Assembly: GCA_947034895.1 (NCBI GenBank)
Contig: OX344764.1
Span: forward strand, 2,046,001-2,110,000
Length of the DNA stretch: 64,000 nucleotides
Reading direction: 5' to 3'
Origin: Rhytidiadelphus loreus
Lineage: Eukaryota; Streptophyta; Bryopsida; Hypnales; Hylocomiaceae
Position numbers and translations under genes: made by a program. Shown piece after piece: positions 10,073 to 22,399 of this stretch (position 1 is the stretch's first letter; every line of letters starts with the position of its first letter). The notes below the pieces were generated by a model. It ran no database searches. It was given only the letters and a program-made list of their open reading frames with translations, and was not told the origin of the DNA.

Positions 10073-12910
10073 ATGAGTTCTACAGAGGATCCAATCAACA
10101 TGATCTTATCATCAGACGATGAGATCCTGGATTTTGAAGAGATGAATGTTGGCGTCCCAGAGTGTGAAGGTCTTCCGCGTCGACTGTGGATTACAAAGTG
10201 TGTGACTTTGTACAACAACCAGGGTGTACTCGTGGGTGAAGGTACTTGCCACAGTGTGAACTCTGACTTGGTTCTTGGCGCGAACGGTCCACTCGGAGAC
10301 ACGCACGTTGGGATCCACATTTCCAAGACACATTGTGAAGAGGACATCCCCCAAGAGCAGGTGTACTCGCTAGTAGCATGGCCTATCAAACTAGTCCACT
10401 GCCGCGGAGCAAATCTATACGATCATGATGCCCGAGACACGTTCAATCGTCTTCAAGCTAGTCTGTAGAATCCACCCTCTACGTCCACGGCCCGACCATA
10501 TACAAGTATCATACGGAATGCACCTCGCGATACTGGCTTGAAGGCAAAAGAACTCCTCACAACAGACTCTATCAATATGGTGTCTAGCAATGTCTACTGC
10601 AGCAAGAATTGTGTGCAGCCATTTCCAAGGGAAAAAATTCGTGCCTTTCGTGAACGCATGTACGAACGATCGAGCTTTAAGTTCAGAGCCCACATGAAGA
10701 CAGATGTTCATAGGTCCACTCATCATGACTCGCGTGGGAGGAAGATGGTTACGGTGGAAGGGATCAATGTTTGCATGCGAGCATGGATGCTTATTGCTGG
10801 AGTCCCTGAAGCGACGTTCTACCGTTACCAAGCATATGCGAAGAATCAACGAGAAGCCAGGGATCATGGTAATTCGGGATTGCTTAAGCCAAGGAAGCAC
10901 ACAGAACAAGCTGCTACGACGCTGAAGTGCATTCTAGACAAGGAGGCTGATCACATGCCACATAAGACTAGGACCTTGAAGTCAGGAGACAAAGTTGTGT
11001 CTATGATTCTCCCGGCTACCTTTCAATGGAAGGATCAGATTCCGAAAATCAATGAGGCCAATGTTGCTTTTGGACTCAAGGAGGTCTCCGCTTCCAACTT
11101 AAGTAAGATTAGATCTACCAAGTTCCCAGAGTATGACGTCAAGAGGCCAGGTGATAATTTTGCTAGGTGCGGCACTTGTGACAAATTGCAAGAGCTTAGG
11201 AAGGGTGCATTGGCCGGCTCCCAAACTGCTTTGAAATGGTCGATCAGGTTGGACAAGCATCTTGCAGTTGCTTGCGCTCACAGAGAGTTGTATTATGCCA
11301 ACCGTTATATGTCGCATACTTATCCGCATGAGTGCCTTACAATTATGCACGACAAGATGGATCATGCCAAGACCGCTTCTCCAGTCTTTTCTCACAAGAG
11401 CAAAGAGACGGATGGTTTAGTGAAGTTGCCCGTTTCTATCACTAGCATGATTGCGCATGGTCATGGAGATGTTCGTTATGCACATTATGGCTTGGATATC
11501 TTCCCCCACGATTCGAATTATACTATAGGATCAATGGCAAAGTTGTTGCGAGACTTAGAGGAACCACCAAAGTCTTCTTCTCGCCAATTGTTTGTGGGGT
11601 CTGCGTCGGCGCCTTTATTTCGCAATGTCCTCAAAGGTGCAGAGATGTGCGAAGCGTCGCTACCCCCCACCCCGGCAACATTAGTTCCGGCAACACAATT
11701 GCCACCCATTCTTAACGTGCAAATGGATAATGCCACTGGGGACAATAAAAATAGATATGTCTTTTGTTTTTGGTCTCTACTTGTGGCAAACAAGATTTTT
11801 CGTGAAGTGTACGTGAACTTCATGATTGTGGGTCACACGCATGACGATATTGATGCATTGTTTGGAAGATGGAGTATGTTATTGAAGAAGGAAAACTTCC
11901 CAACAATCCCAGCTCTCATGAAGTCTTTTATGGATGTAGAGTCCATTCCCACTATCCCTCACCTCATTGAGGAGGTGCCAGACTTCAAGGGATTCATTGC
12001 AGGTGCATTTGAGGATGGTGATGATATCCTTGTCGGACATACAAAGCCGCAACAAGTGAAGTTCTATTTGGATTCAAATGGAACTCCAGTCATGAAGTAC
12101 AAATTGTTGTGCACTGATGTGGAATGGTTGGGAGGAGATGGAAGAGGTATTAAGTTGTGGAAGGAGGATTCTGAGGGGCATAGTATGTGGCCTCGTGGAG
12201 TGCCATTGCCAATTCCTCCAAAGCCAATGAGAGGTGTCGAGGACATTATGAAGGGCATATCTGGGTTTGTAAAGTATTGGGAGAACTTGTGCAATGCAGA
12301 TGTCACAGGAGAGTGCTGAAGGCGTTATGAGCATTTGGTTTACTATTGGCGCGATGTGAGGGATGCTTTGCTGGAACCAATCACTGCCTCTCATGTTCTG
12401 AAGAATGGGTTTTGGCCCGCTACCCGTATTCAAGCAAATGCGGTAGATCGATTAGGAGAAGATGGCGAGGATCGTGAAGAATTCGGGGAGGATGACGTGT
12501 ATGTCGGGCCTTTGAGGGGTCGTCCCCAACCATCCTTCAGGGTCGGTCGTGATGTCTTTGAAGGATATTTTGTCGCAGTTCGTCCTGCAGATGGTGACAC
12601 ACGACCGGTTTGGATTGCACGGGCTTTGTCCAATCCAGATTGTAACCCTGAGAAACCGAATTGTGTTCTCATTCAATACTTTCGCTCGACATCAAGGAGT
12701 CAAGATGTTCAAGACTACTACACTGGATGGGATAGTGAAAGAGGTTTACGTTGGAAGGTTGATATAGCTGATCCACCTATTTGGGAAGAAACCAACGCTC
12801 TCATGACAGAATGGAAATCTCAAATTCGAAAGGATACTCGACAATGTTTGCTCAAGATCCCAGCTCCACAAATTGAAATCATCAACCACAGCCTCGCTTC
12901 ATATGTTTGA
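10073..12910 (+). pseudogene. DUF7869-like transposase-like protein, two in-frame stops
   Basis: One reading frame of 945 codons from ATG 10073 to 12910, broken only by TAG at 10466-10468 and TGA at 12317-12319, with no frameshift. The first 130 codons resemble the DUF8039-like module of some plant transposon proteins (GVLVGEGTCHSV, LGDTHVGIHIS, LVAWPIKLVHC). The middle has a CGTCDKL zinc-type pair, then HDKMDHAKT (about 11348), MDNATGDNKNRYVF (about 11723) and VGHTHDDIDALFGR (about 11834). Those three blocks match the conserved core I associate with the DUF7869 family; their Asp/His spacing suggests an RNase-H-like nuclease fold. The C-terminal 190 codons include a chromatin-reader-like stretch (FEGYFVAVRPADGDTRPVWIARAL). 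Both stops can come from CAG or CGA by C-to-T. Array B lies directly upstream. Family call is moderate; transposase activity is inference. Confidence 0.65.
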
Positions 12911-14113
12911 TATTTTTGGATTAGATTCATTTAATTTGTTTTAGTTTTTGAATTTATAGTGTTTTGTATTGAATATTTCATATATTCCTTTGATAGTAGT
13001 TTTGTTCTATGGAGATAGTGTGCCTCTATATATTTTATTATATTCACTATTATATTTTTCCATGTTGTTTTCTGTATAATTCTTGAAATTGTTTTTTTTG
13101 TTTTTTTGTAAAAATTGTATTTAGAAATAAGTCAAATAACAAGTGATTACAAAAAAATGATTAGTAGATTTGAAAAAATGATTAGTAGATACAACCACTT
13201 TTAATTTTGTCAATGTGTTGAGCACTTGTCACCTTTTCAGGAAGGGAGGTGGTTGGTTGGTGCAATTTTCCTACCTATAAATCTCACTTAGGTACTTCGA
13301 TTCATGTATTTTTTCAGCTGCTCATACGAATTCAATGTGAATGGAACTCAAACCGCCTGAAGAAGATAAATTGCCTCATTCAACCAACCATTCAACTCAT
13401 GCCTTGGTGTTCATTAAAAAGTACAGTATTTACTTGTATGAATCAGACCACTACTTCTACAATAAATTGAAACTACAAAAAGACTCTCAAATTTTGCAAA
13501 ACTATCATTTTAATGGAAATTGTTGTTATCTAAAAAAGAGAATTTGGTGTTCATTAGATAATTTGGTTTGCAATTGCGCTAAATCTAATGGTACTAGAAT
13601 GCAAGTTTTGGGAGTCCCATAGGTAATATGATTTTGAGAGGGTCCTAAGGTCTCAAAATATTGAATATGATGTTTTCACAAGTAATTCATAAGTTGGACC
13701 GAAGTCTTATGGGAGTTGTGCTATAGTAGCGAAGTGAAAGTTGGGCGAGGGTGAGTGGCCATGTAGTCATTAGGGAGATGGGTCCTTCTCGCGTGTTGGT
13801 TTCGGTTCAGAGGACATATTTTTACTATAGAGGATTCATCAAGCTATATCAAGGAAGAAGGAAGAAGATAGGGCAATACAAAGACGCACTTTTAGAAATC
13901 ACAAAGAAACATATAAGACAGTCATTCAGTCTAACATGTCTGAGGCAACATCAGAATGGATTCATAGGCTACCATTTACATTCCAAACATGGCAAAACGA
14001 AAGGCGGTTCCTGAGGTAGGAGAAGCCTTCACTACAGTTGAGCTTCAATATTTACAATAGCATAGTCATCATACAAGAGTCCCAACAATGCCATCTAATT
14101 GACCAAGCCCACG
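12911..14113. other. AT-rich spacer, no gene
   Basis: A 3' flank after the DUF7869-like frame, AT-rich, with a small direct repeat (AAAAAATGATTAGTAGAT twice near 13151-13192). Neither palindrome copies nor the left CACTA terminus could be found here. CACTAC at about 14028 is not followed by sequence like the right terminus. Confidence 0.5.
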
Positions 14114-14383
14114 TTAAAGTGTAAGCTTCAAGTATTTCTGGTCCCATATTGTGGAGGTCCCCTTCACATCTTCCATCTTCTCCTGGTCAGCTGCGTCGTT
14201 GGGATACATTAGCGGCACCTCAGAGTGGAAAACCTCCTTGATGTCTACTTTGAACCATGTCTCAGGAATGTCCATGAAATGGAACTTGTGCTTCCTTGGG
14301 ATACCGCTAATCTTGCCCACCGCTGCTTTCTGCCTTGTTGCATGTGGGTTTATGAGGAAAACCTCGTCTCCAAGCCGATACTG
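14114..14383 (-). CDS. Terminal exon of CACTA leftward gene
   Basis: The exon begins after an acceptor (TTCTCTACAG) at 14384 and runs to the stop at 14114. It encodes YRLGDEVFLINPHATRQ, then GKISGIPRKHKFHFMDIPE, a VDIKEVF segment and PLMYPNDAADQ. This pattern (cell-surface-free, globular, with KFHF and MYPND) is the C-terminal domain often seen at the end of plant CACTA second-gene proteins. It belongs with the exons at 15141-18494. The join to the exon at 15141-15221 is not in phase as I read it, so another small exon between 14384 and 15140 is possible. Confidence 0.6.
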   Translation of the reverse strand, partial: QYRLGDEVFLINPHATRQKAAVGKISGIPRKHKFHFMDIPETWFKVDIKEVFHSEVPLMYPNDAADQEKMEDVKGTSTIWDQKYLKLTL

Positions 14384-15140
14384 TAGAGAAGGGTTTAAGT
14401 TAGATAATATAAGGGTGGGGTTAGAAACCGGACAAGGGTTACTGCACACACATTCCTTCTACTTACCTACTTCTCCGTGACTTCCACGTGACTGACACAT
14501 AACACACATTCCACTATTGAATGACTTGGATGTCTGTCGTAACTCAAACTTCACTTCCATGCAACTTCGACCCCAAAGGTATAACATGCCCGCACACGGG
14601 AATTGAACAGCATGTTTAGGGTAAGGGTGGAGCACGACCTGTGCTAAGGTGTGCTCTTACTGTATTTGACTAAGGCATTGCCTAGCTACCTAAGCCTGTG
14701 TCTGGGAAAGGCACACCCAATAATGCACACAAATCCAACACGAAATAGTGAAGGACACTCAACGAATAACCGTCAACGTCGCGGGATTATGGCCATTGCC
14801 GGAAGGCATACAAAGGAAAAATAAGCCCAGTTCAAGAGGATTTCAATCCTATAGTCTCGTAAGATGATTCTACTTTGGATGGTATAGAGCGAATGTTCAA
14901 GGGTCGAAGATGACCACGACTTTTGCCTGGCAGGTTGAAGGGGCGTACAATCACTAGAACCTAACTTCCACACGACTGAAGTATGACACGTATGTCACTA
15001 CAGCGATACGGAAGGCAACATGAATTTCCTTTTTCAGGATTCGGTGACTTAGGAATGACTAGAAAACAACTTCTCGGGACTTGAAAATGACTTCGCCAGG
15101 ACATGAAGGAAATGCACATTACAATTTGTGGTGACTATAC

Positions 15141-15221
15141 CTTCTTCGTTGATTGTCCGGAATTCTTTTTCAGGACCACGGCTTCCGGCTTGGTCTTCAC
15201 CTCCCGCTTTTGTCCCTTTAC
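15141..15221 (-). CDS. Small internal exon of CACTA leftward gene
   Basis: 81 bp between an acceptor (GTGTAG) and a donor (GAAG/GTATAG). It continues in phase from the exon ending at 15319. The encoded stretch is short, hydrophilic and Gly/Glu-rich, with no recognisable motif. It is supported by splice-site fit and phase only. Confidence 0.4.
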
Positions 15222-15318
15222 CTACACATGCATGTGCAAGCTAATTAGAAATGCAGATCAAAGGAAGGTGAGGGGACGCCGTCACAGGTGCAACCGTATG
15301 GTTTGTGAGTCCCCTCAC

Positions 15319-17101
15319 CTTCCACAATGTCTAGAAACTCATATGCATGTCTGGCTCGGCGTCTTTGTATCATTTGTAACATGGATTCGTTGACTAATTC
15401 GGGGAATTTAAATCGGAAAGCAGCCACGTCCGGGCATGAATTAAAAGCCTCCAACAACGGCCACAGATACCGTTTCAGGTACTCCTTATCATCTGGCAAT
15501 TTGGAAATCCACTTCACATAGAAAGGGGTAGTGATGATGACATTAGCGTCAGGGTTGCACTCGACTCTACTTGGCTTACTATCTACAATCAATGTGTTTG
15601 TCGCACAAAAACAAGGCCAAGTTGCATACACTAATTCCAACTGTTTACCCTGCCCAGTCATGCAACCATTTCCAACGTCTGCAGCTTCCGAGTCTTTGGC
15701 AGACCATGCAAATAATGGGACAACATTGATACTCTTGAATCCCCCAAGGAGCGTTGGCAACACGTCATCCATGTGTAATGCACTGCCACTTCCCCAGAAA
15801 CCGACTGAAAAGGATGCAAAGCATCGTTGAAGGAAGGATTTCACCCATGGACGGAAAACCACTCTCCTCTGACCGGTCTTTGTGCTACTACGGATGGCAA
15901 GGTTCGGATTTTTCTCACACAGCTTGCTGTAGTCTAATAAGGTTCCGTGCACATTGAAAATAACTAACTTACACTCCCCGTCACCCCTAAAACGAATTGT
16001 AGGCCAAGAAGCATCGGAAGGTCTCACCTCACTCGGCGTACGTTGAAGAACGCCGGGAGGGGAAAATACCTTCGCCGGTGAAGTGGGGGTTCTCTTGGAA
16101 TTCCGCGGTGACTGCGACGGTGCAACTGCACCTTCTCGTCCTGCCTTGCCAACGTCGACTGCTGAGTCCACGTCGTTTGTGTTCTCGGGGCTCTTCTTCA
16201 CCACAGGGTCGTGTCATCCTACCTTGCCAGCGTCGGCTGCTGAGTCCACCTCATCTGTGTTTACGGGGCTCTTCTTCAGCACAGGGTCGTCTTGTCCTGC
16301 CTTGCCAACGTCGGCTGCTGAGTCCACCTCGTCTGTATTCACAGGGCTCTTCTTCACCACAGGGTCGGGTTCCCCTCCGCACTCCAACTCCTCACCGTCG
16401 TCGCCAGGACAGGAAGGACCACCGCTATCGGGCATGGGCGGGTCGCATTTTGGTGAGACACCAACTTCATCAGCCTCGGCGTCTTCGTTTGGCATGGGGT
16501 CTGCACTCTTGTCTCGCTCTTCAACCACTCCCGCCTTTCCTTTCAATGCCATTGTGCCTTCATTGGTCGTGGGAGTTTCTGCAATTACTAGATCTTCCTG
16601 CAGCACTTGAGCCTTCTTCAAGGTCCCCAATGCACCCTCGATGCGGGACTGGGCAAGTAACTCGACTTCAGACTCCCGTGTCATCTCAATTACAGGCTGC
16701 AAGGCCACCTTGGACTTCGGTGCCCTGGGCGCAACACGCATGTGTGTTTCCGGTCTGGCAGTTAGATCTGACCCTGAATCCGACAGGGTAATGTCTGCTC
16801 GACTTGTTGTAACCTTGGAGTGGTGCTTCTGTCTTGCTCCACCGCCGGGCCCTTTCTTTTCTGTCACAGAAGGATGCCGAGGACGGGACCCTTGGTTCTC
16901 CAACGCAGATTGCGTAAAGGAGGGGCTGCCATCTTGTACGCGTTCACGGGAGCCCATGAAGCTCTGGAACATGGAGCGCAATTCATCAATTGCTGCGTTT
17001 TGAGCTGCTGAGTTGGCAAGGAACTGCCCAATCTTCACATCCACCTCATTCTTCCAAGTTTCCATGGCTTCCCAACGAGCCGACTCCCCTGCCTCCGCGA
17101 T
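15319..17101 (-). pseudogene. CACTA-gene exon with FCP1/NIF (HAD) phosphatase-like domain
   Basis: Read leftward from an acceptor at 17102 to a donor (GAAG/GTGAGG) at 15318, this is one frame with a single in-frame TGA at 16214-16216. The N-terminal part (IAEAGESARWEAMETWKNEV) looks like a helical oligomerisation segment. A disordered acidic linker follows, including three 26-codon repeats (KKSPVNTDEVDSAADVGKAG type). The last 230 codons match the FCP1/NIF branch of the HAD phosphatases: LVIFNVHGTLLDY for motif I, PLFAWSAKDSE, and IVDSKPSRVECNPDANVII where family members read DDSP..NP.N. In motif I both catalytic aspartates of DxDx(T/V) are replaced (N and H), so phosphatase activity is unlikely. 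A host gene piece captured by the transposon is the likeliest origin; the domain match is seen, capture is inference. Confidence 0.6.
16146..16379 (-). repeat. Three 78-bp in-frame coding repeats
   Basis: Three copies with a 78-bp period begin at 16146, 16224 and 16302. Each encodes a 26-residue unit with KKSPVNTDEVDSAADVGKAG at its centre. The period is a multiple of three, so the frame is kept; one copy carries the in-frame TGA. Confidence 0.85.
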
Positions 17102-17924
17102 CTATTCACACGCACCAAAGACAACGGCGGAAGTCATGGACAAGTTACCAAAAAGTCACACAGTTTGACTTCAACTCTCGCAGACCACATGAATGACTGA
17201 GACTTGACAGCGTGACTGAAAACCGACTTCGGCGCGACTACAATGTCACTGCAGTGCGACTTCAAAAAAGGGAGTTCAACAACTACATCGCTTCCTCAGT
17301 CACATGACGACAACCAGACTTTGCCTTCAAGTCTCATCACTCTCGTGACTCTCTATCCAATATGAATTACTTCCTTCCTTACGCTCGCACAAGCTCTGCG
17401 AGGACCAAACATTGACATGAAGGCAGCTATAGACACCATCTCAAAAACGCCCAAGTTCAAACCGATAGCCAATACAGTGGTACCGAGGAACACACTGCAA
17501 TATGGAATACAATCTTCTTCCTCAACGCTTTACAGTGGGAGCTCGCCTACAATCACGCATTGGTCAAGTAGACCTAACTTTGGAACAAGTGGAGAGAGTA
17601 CCTCACTCACTTAGGCTGATGTTGAAGGAAGATGAACAAACAATAGTGCAAGGAGAAGAAACAGAGAAAGGTAAATTGTAAATTACATGGCTCCTAGCTC
17701 CTTGCTGTGCACTTGGGAAACTGCCCTCGCCTCCATGCATGACGTCTGGGCGATATTCCATGCCTTCTCTCTAATAAGGTAGCCATAAGAATGAATTCAT
17801 CGGGGGCATGGGTTAAAATTTTGGCATGTTCATACATACACACATCCTCACACCAAATATGACAGTAGCAGTTATTGGATACATTAGCTGAATATAGACT
17901 TACCTTAAATGAATACAAACTTAC

Positions 17925-18494
17925 CAACAAGACTTCTTTCCCAGCCTTCCCTCTCCTTCCTACAAACGTGGCATTCTTCACGTTAGACCGCGCTATGGAC
18001 ATTTTCCGTGCCTTCACCTTCTGTGCGTCCGTGTTCCAGTACTGCTTCAATCGATCCCACTCTGGTTTGTCCACGTGAAGAGGTGGACTGTCAATGCCTT
18101 TCAAGTACCTGCATTTCAAGCGGGATCTTTCTGATTTCAGAAAACGGGTGACAGCCAATCGGAATCCAGTCATACTTAGGGGAGAACCCAAGTATTCAAA
18201 CTCTGAGTCCAAGGCAGCTCGAAGTTTCTTCAACTTGTGAGGCTCGTGCTTGGACCACTCCACAATGCTCATGTCCAAGCACTTGGGAACCAAGTCACGC
18301 AGTGCTTCGTCCCAGGCATTTTTGCCTTCACAGGTACAGTCGACCTCTCCACCTGGTAGTACCATCACCCGGTTTGGCTTCGCTCCCACAGTAGCCCGTT
18401 GCGTCCGTGCCATGTCATAACTGGTTCTCCTCTTGCGCCTTAGGAAGCGGTCATCACTGTCTTGTGATGCAACAGGTGCACATGGCCCTGGCAA
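17925..18494 (-). CDS. CACTA leftward gene exon, Transposase_24-like core
   Basis: The frame is open from 18494 leftward to a donor (TTGTTG/GTAAGT) at 17924. It begins in sequence and not at a convincing ATG, because the upstream part is cut off by the insertion at about 18.55-22.4 kb. It has a basic stretch (RRKRRTSYDMARTQR), then WDEALRDLVPKCLDM, and PPLHVDKPEWDRLKQYW followed by ARSNVKN and GRRGKAGKE. The last block is the hallmark of the plant Ptta/En-Spm Transposase_24 family (PL.VD...W..FV.YW ... A.N......GR.GF..KE). The role would be TNPA-like DNA binding at element ends. Confidence 0.65.
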
Positions 18495-19796
18495 ACCTAA
18501 GGGCGCGCTTGTCCATGCACTTTGGAATGGTGGAGTGTGAGCCCCAAATTCGTCACTTGGGACTCATTGTTTTCTTTTTTTTTAGTTTATTACAAATTAA
18601 GGCATAAAGTAGTACAAAAAGCCCAAAAAAGAGTGTAGAACCAAAATAGGTATGTCACGTACCAGTATAGCATTTGATCATAAATAGCCTTTTATCCATA
18701 GATTACCCATAAAACCCACTTGTATATAGGTTAGAACCCGTAATTAGTGGGAAACAATAGGGCTACTGGGAACTTACCCAAAATAGCCCAAAACCTAGTG
18801 CATGTGACCATGATAGGCTAAATTAGTCTTAGGAGAGTTAGGGGAATCCCCACGTAAATCTCCAAAGATAGGTTCTAGTTTCCCCATTCCACCGACGAAA
18901 CATTAGGAATCCAAATTGTTAGCTTACAGGTGTTACTTGTCCCAGACAGGCCGCATGGAGGAATCCACAGCCGCCGGATAGTGTTCTCGGATCTGAAGCA
19001 TGTCGGGATGTCCGCGGCAAAACCCATTCGCCAAGATTCCCTCACATGTGAAAGATTCCCTGACTACCGGTGATTCAACCGAAGTCAGTTTTCACCACGC
19101 CACCAACTGTGTGCCAGAATAGCCTAAGACTTGGCACATGGCTTGGGGGACTCCATGAGAGGTTCTCCAAAAAGTCTCGGTTTTTTCTGATCTCCAAAGG
19201 ATCTTTTTCCGAGCGGTCAACCGCCAAAGGCCACGTTGGGAAATTCATAGAAAATACCCAGGCCGCGGTAAAATCTCACTAAAAATTAGACTAGCATCTT
19301 TTATGTTAATAACGCGCCCCGACAAAATTCATGAAGTTCCAATAGCGGGAAGCAGCCGAAACTGACAACATCCCCCCACTTAATATTTACGACAGGATCT
19401 TTGCGGGGTTGACCGGCGTCCCGGGAGCGTACGAAGTCGGAACGAAGACATCAAGGAGCCTTTTCTTACTCCCTAGAGCCTCCCCAACAACCCTAGCTAG
19501 TTACCCAAGCCAAAAGAGGTAAACCCCAAAAGTTAGGTTTTTACCCTTTTAATTGGCTCTAGTTAGCACTAGTTTCCGAGGGGTTTTGTGATAGAAATAG
19601 GGGGTAGGGGATTCTTGAGGCTAAAAATGGCATTCTGAAGCCATTGGCGCAATCCATTTGCAATTCCGAGCTAAACTCCAAAAGTTAGAGACTAGGACCA
19701 GCGTAAAACCCAAAATTAGGTGAAAATCTCAAACTTGGATGAAAATCCGGATGGATGAGGTTACTCGTCGAGGGGGGGAGTGGGCCCTTGGAAACC

Positions 19797-19803
19797 TATA
19801 AAA
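19797..19803 (+). promoter_or_regulatory. TATA box of LTR-like copy A
   Basis: TATAAAA preceded by GGAAACC and followed by GGGGGCCC, about 30 bp before a likely start of the leader. The equivalent box in copy B is TATATAA on the minus strand at 50618-50624, also beside a GGCCCTTC word. Confidence 0.5.
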
Positions 19804-20204
19804 GGGGGCCCTTCTCTCTCCCAAAACACCCCCAATACTTGTTTTGGGTCCGTGGGTCCAAGTTATCTTGGAATTTTTGGCGTTTCAAGCCAAGAAACCT
19901 CTACGGTGTTTTCGGAGCACTTTTGGCTCCCTTTGTTGTTCTATCTCAAGCTCTTTGAAGGTCCTTTGAGGTCTTTCCATCTTACCTTGTACTTGTTGCG
20001 AGTCAAGAGAGTTTCACTTGCTTTTTGTGCATCTTGGACTAATCCTAAAGTTACCCCCCACCGTACCTTGGCGATGCCGCTTTGGGGGGCCTTTAGTGTG
20101 TAAAGTGTTGTCTGGTTTATGCTTACCTTGTGGGTACGGTTGCCTCGTGTGTACACCCTGACCATAGTCACCCCTTCCATGTTGTTTGTGTGTGGACCCC
20201 ACCG

Positions 20205-20360
20205 CCCGTGAGGCGGCGAAGCTTTGAACTTACAACTTACCCTAGTCTTAGAGTGTGTGTCAAAATAGGCCCAGACGGCGGAGCTTTGAACTTAGGGACA
20301 TTGCAAGTCTTAGAGTTGGTGTCCAAACCAACCTTACGGCGAAGCTTTGACCTCCTACGT
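20205..20360 (+). repeat. About 60-bp leader repeats with GGCGAAGCTTTGA
   Basis: Three diverged copies start near 20212, 20274 and 20336. Copy B has the same word in four tandem 80-bp units (49651-49930, opposite strand). Confidence 0.6.
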
Positions 20361-20635
20361 ACTTTAGTTCCAAAGTTTAGTTCCCAAGACCTTCTTGGGA
20401 AAGCCCAAAGTTTAGCCCCCAAGACAAGTGTGTTTATTTTTCCTTTTTTTTAGTGGTTGACAGGCCCCCGGGCCCAGTTAGAAGTAGTGAAGTCTTTTTC
20501 CTTTGCTTTGACAACAAAACCCCCGTTCCTTTTAGAAAAGAAAGTCTAGTCCTGGGGAAAACCACCCCCAAGAAACAAAGTTAGCCAAGCCCTTAAAACA
20601 CCAGCCAGCCCCCTAAAAACACCAGCCAGCTAGGG

Positions 20636-20800
20636 TCGCTGGGCACTGGGGAGTCGGGACTGGAGCGTCGGTATTGGGGAGTCGGGACTGGGGCTGCGGG
20701 TACTGGGGCTGCGGATACTGGAGCTGCGAGCACTAGGGAGTCCGGGTACTGGGGAGTCGGGTGCTGGGGAGTCCGGGTCTGGGGCGTCGGGACTGTGGGG
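20636..20800 (+). repeat. GC-rich minisatellite
   Basis: Imperfect units of about 18 bp of the kind TACTGGGGAGTCGGG / TACTGGGGCTGCGGG. Long proline- or glycine-rich open frames here are by-products of the repeat and are not called. Confidence 0.8.
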
Positions 20801-21825
20801 GGGGGGAATCGCTGTGGGAGGGGAGGTCGCTGTGGGAGGGGGGGGTCCAGGGAGTCCAGGGCTTGGGAAAGGGGGTAGCCCACAACAAAACCCAGCCCAT
20901 AACCGCAACTAGGGGAGGGGGGGGGGGAAATGACTAAAAGTTGGGATTAGGAGAGACTTAGGAGGAAGCTAAGGCCCGTAAGGTCAACGAGGAAAAGGGG
21001 GAGGAAGGAATAGAGGCGACATCTCCACGGCCACACCTACAAAACACGCACCTCTCACTCTCTCATCACCACCAAAACGACAAAACAAGAATGGTAGGAG
21101 ATTAGGAAGAGATGTTGAAATAGGAGTGAGAAGGAGAGAGACGATCCATAGTTACTTCGATTAGAGTGCACGGGAATCCCCAAAGCTTTCCACGGCCATT
21201 AGAAGGGAGATTAGAATGACGCAAAGATGACAACGTAAGAGGGGGGGTGAATTTGCAAGGAGTTAGCGTCATAGCGTAAGACCCCCATTAAGGGGTTGGT
21301 GGGAATAGTACCAAGGCAAAAGAAAAGGGGGAGATAAGGAGGGGAGAGAGTGCTATAGGGTACTAGAGTGTAACAGTTTCCACCACTAAGCCGTAGGCAT
21401 TGGACCACTTAAAAATACTTGTCCACTATGGAATACGAGCACGCGGCTAGAGGTATGGAGGAAAATGCCGCGCATGCTAACGACGATCAGGTGAGTCATT
21501 AAACAGATCCCCGGTGTTTTGTTCCCTTCTAATTTACGCTAGACCCTGTTAGGTAGTGAATAATTTTGATTAGCAAAGAGGGATTAGGGGTGGGCCTTAA
21601 GTTTAGACATAGAAGTTTATTGATAAGACTAGAAGTATCCAAACCCATCTCATACATAGAAGTTGACCATAAGAGCAACCAAATTAGACTAGGGTAGGAT
21701 AGGATTAGGAATTAGTAATCGTTAAGGTTAGCACTCAACCAAGAAGCGAACACTAGATTAAGACAAAATAATCCAATTAGGAGCTCGGGTTAATTTAGCA
21801 AAACGGACCTTGCCTTAGGTAATAA

Positions 21826-22030
21826 AAAAATTAGATAAAAGATAAATTACATTAGAAGATTAAATTAGGAGATAAATTAGATAAATTAAATTAGAAAATT
21901 AAATCAGGAGAAAAAGATAAATTAAATTAGAAGATTAAATTAGGAGATAAATTAAGAAATTAAATTAAAAGATAAATTAGAGAAAAGATAAATTAAATTA
22001 GAAGATTAAATTAGGGAAAAAGATAACTTA
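21826..22030 (+). repeat. AT-rich tandem tract
   Basis: Degenerate repeats built from TTAGAAGATTAAATTAGGAG and AGATAAATTA words. No coding potential. It lies after the short ATG segment at 21429 and could be part of an intron of the LTR-like element. Confidence 0.75.
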
Positions 22031-22399
22031 GATTAGGAAAAGATCCAATCAACTCAGGAAACCATGGAAGGGACTTAGGTAATCCCTCCTTAGTCTTAGG
22101 AAAGGTCAATTAGCCTCAGATTCCCATAGATTAGGATAGATTCGGTGGTAGTTCGCATAGGCTGCCGTTAGGGGACGGTGAGCCCGAACTATTCCCTCGC
22201 CAATTGGGGGCAACTCCATTGTCACCTGTGGAAACTAGGAACTTAGTAAAGAAGATCCATTGCTTGGAAGGCACAATGGACCGACGCTTAGTCACCCGTT
22301 AGGTTAGAATTTAGTTAACCCCTAGAACCTGGTTGTGTCCGATTAATTACCAAGGGTGGGTAATTAAGCGCCCACATGGAGGCTGACCTACAGCCTAAT

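Noticed and set aside
10466..12319. Stop codons in the DUF7869-like gene as programmed recoding or stop-codon editing
   Set aside because: Two different stops (TAG, TGA), no pseudoknot or other recoding signal noticed, and similar stops in many unrelated decayed elements favour mutation.
12335..12910. Separate gene after the DUF7869-like frame
   Set aside because: It is in the same frame as the upstream 2.2 kb, separated by a single TGA, so it is treated as the C-terminal part.
14026..14040. CACTACAG as the left end of the CACTA element
   Set aside because: Sequence after CACTACA does not match the right end (AAAAAACAGGGG), and the flanking bases (CTT) do not match AAT.
16078..16791. Long plus-strand frame (237 codons)
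   Set aside because: It is the complement of the CACTA-gene exon. The minus strand has splice signals, in-frame repeats and recognisable motifs.
20593..20908. Proline-rich frames on the minus strand
   Set aside because: They translate a GC minisatellite; composition is repeat-driven.
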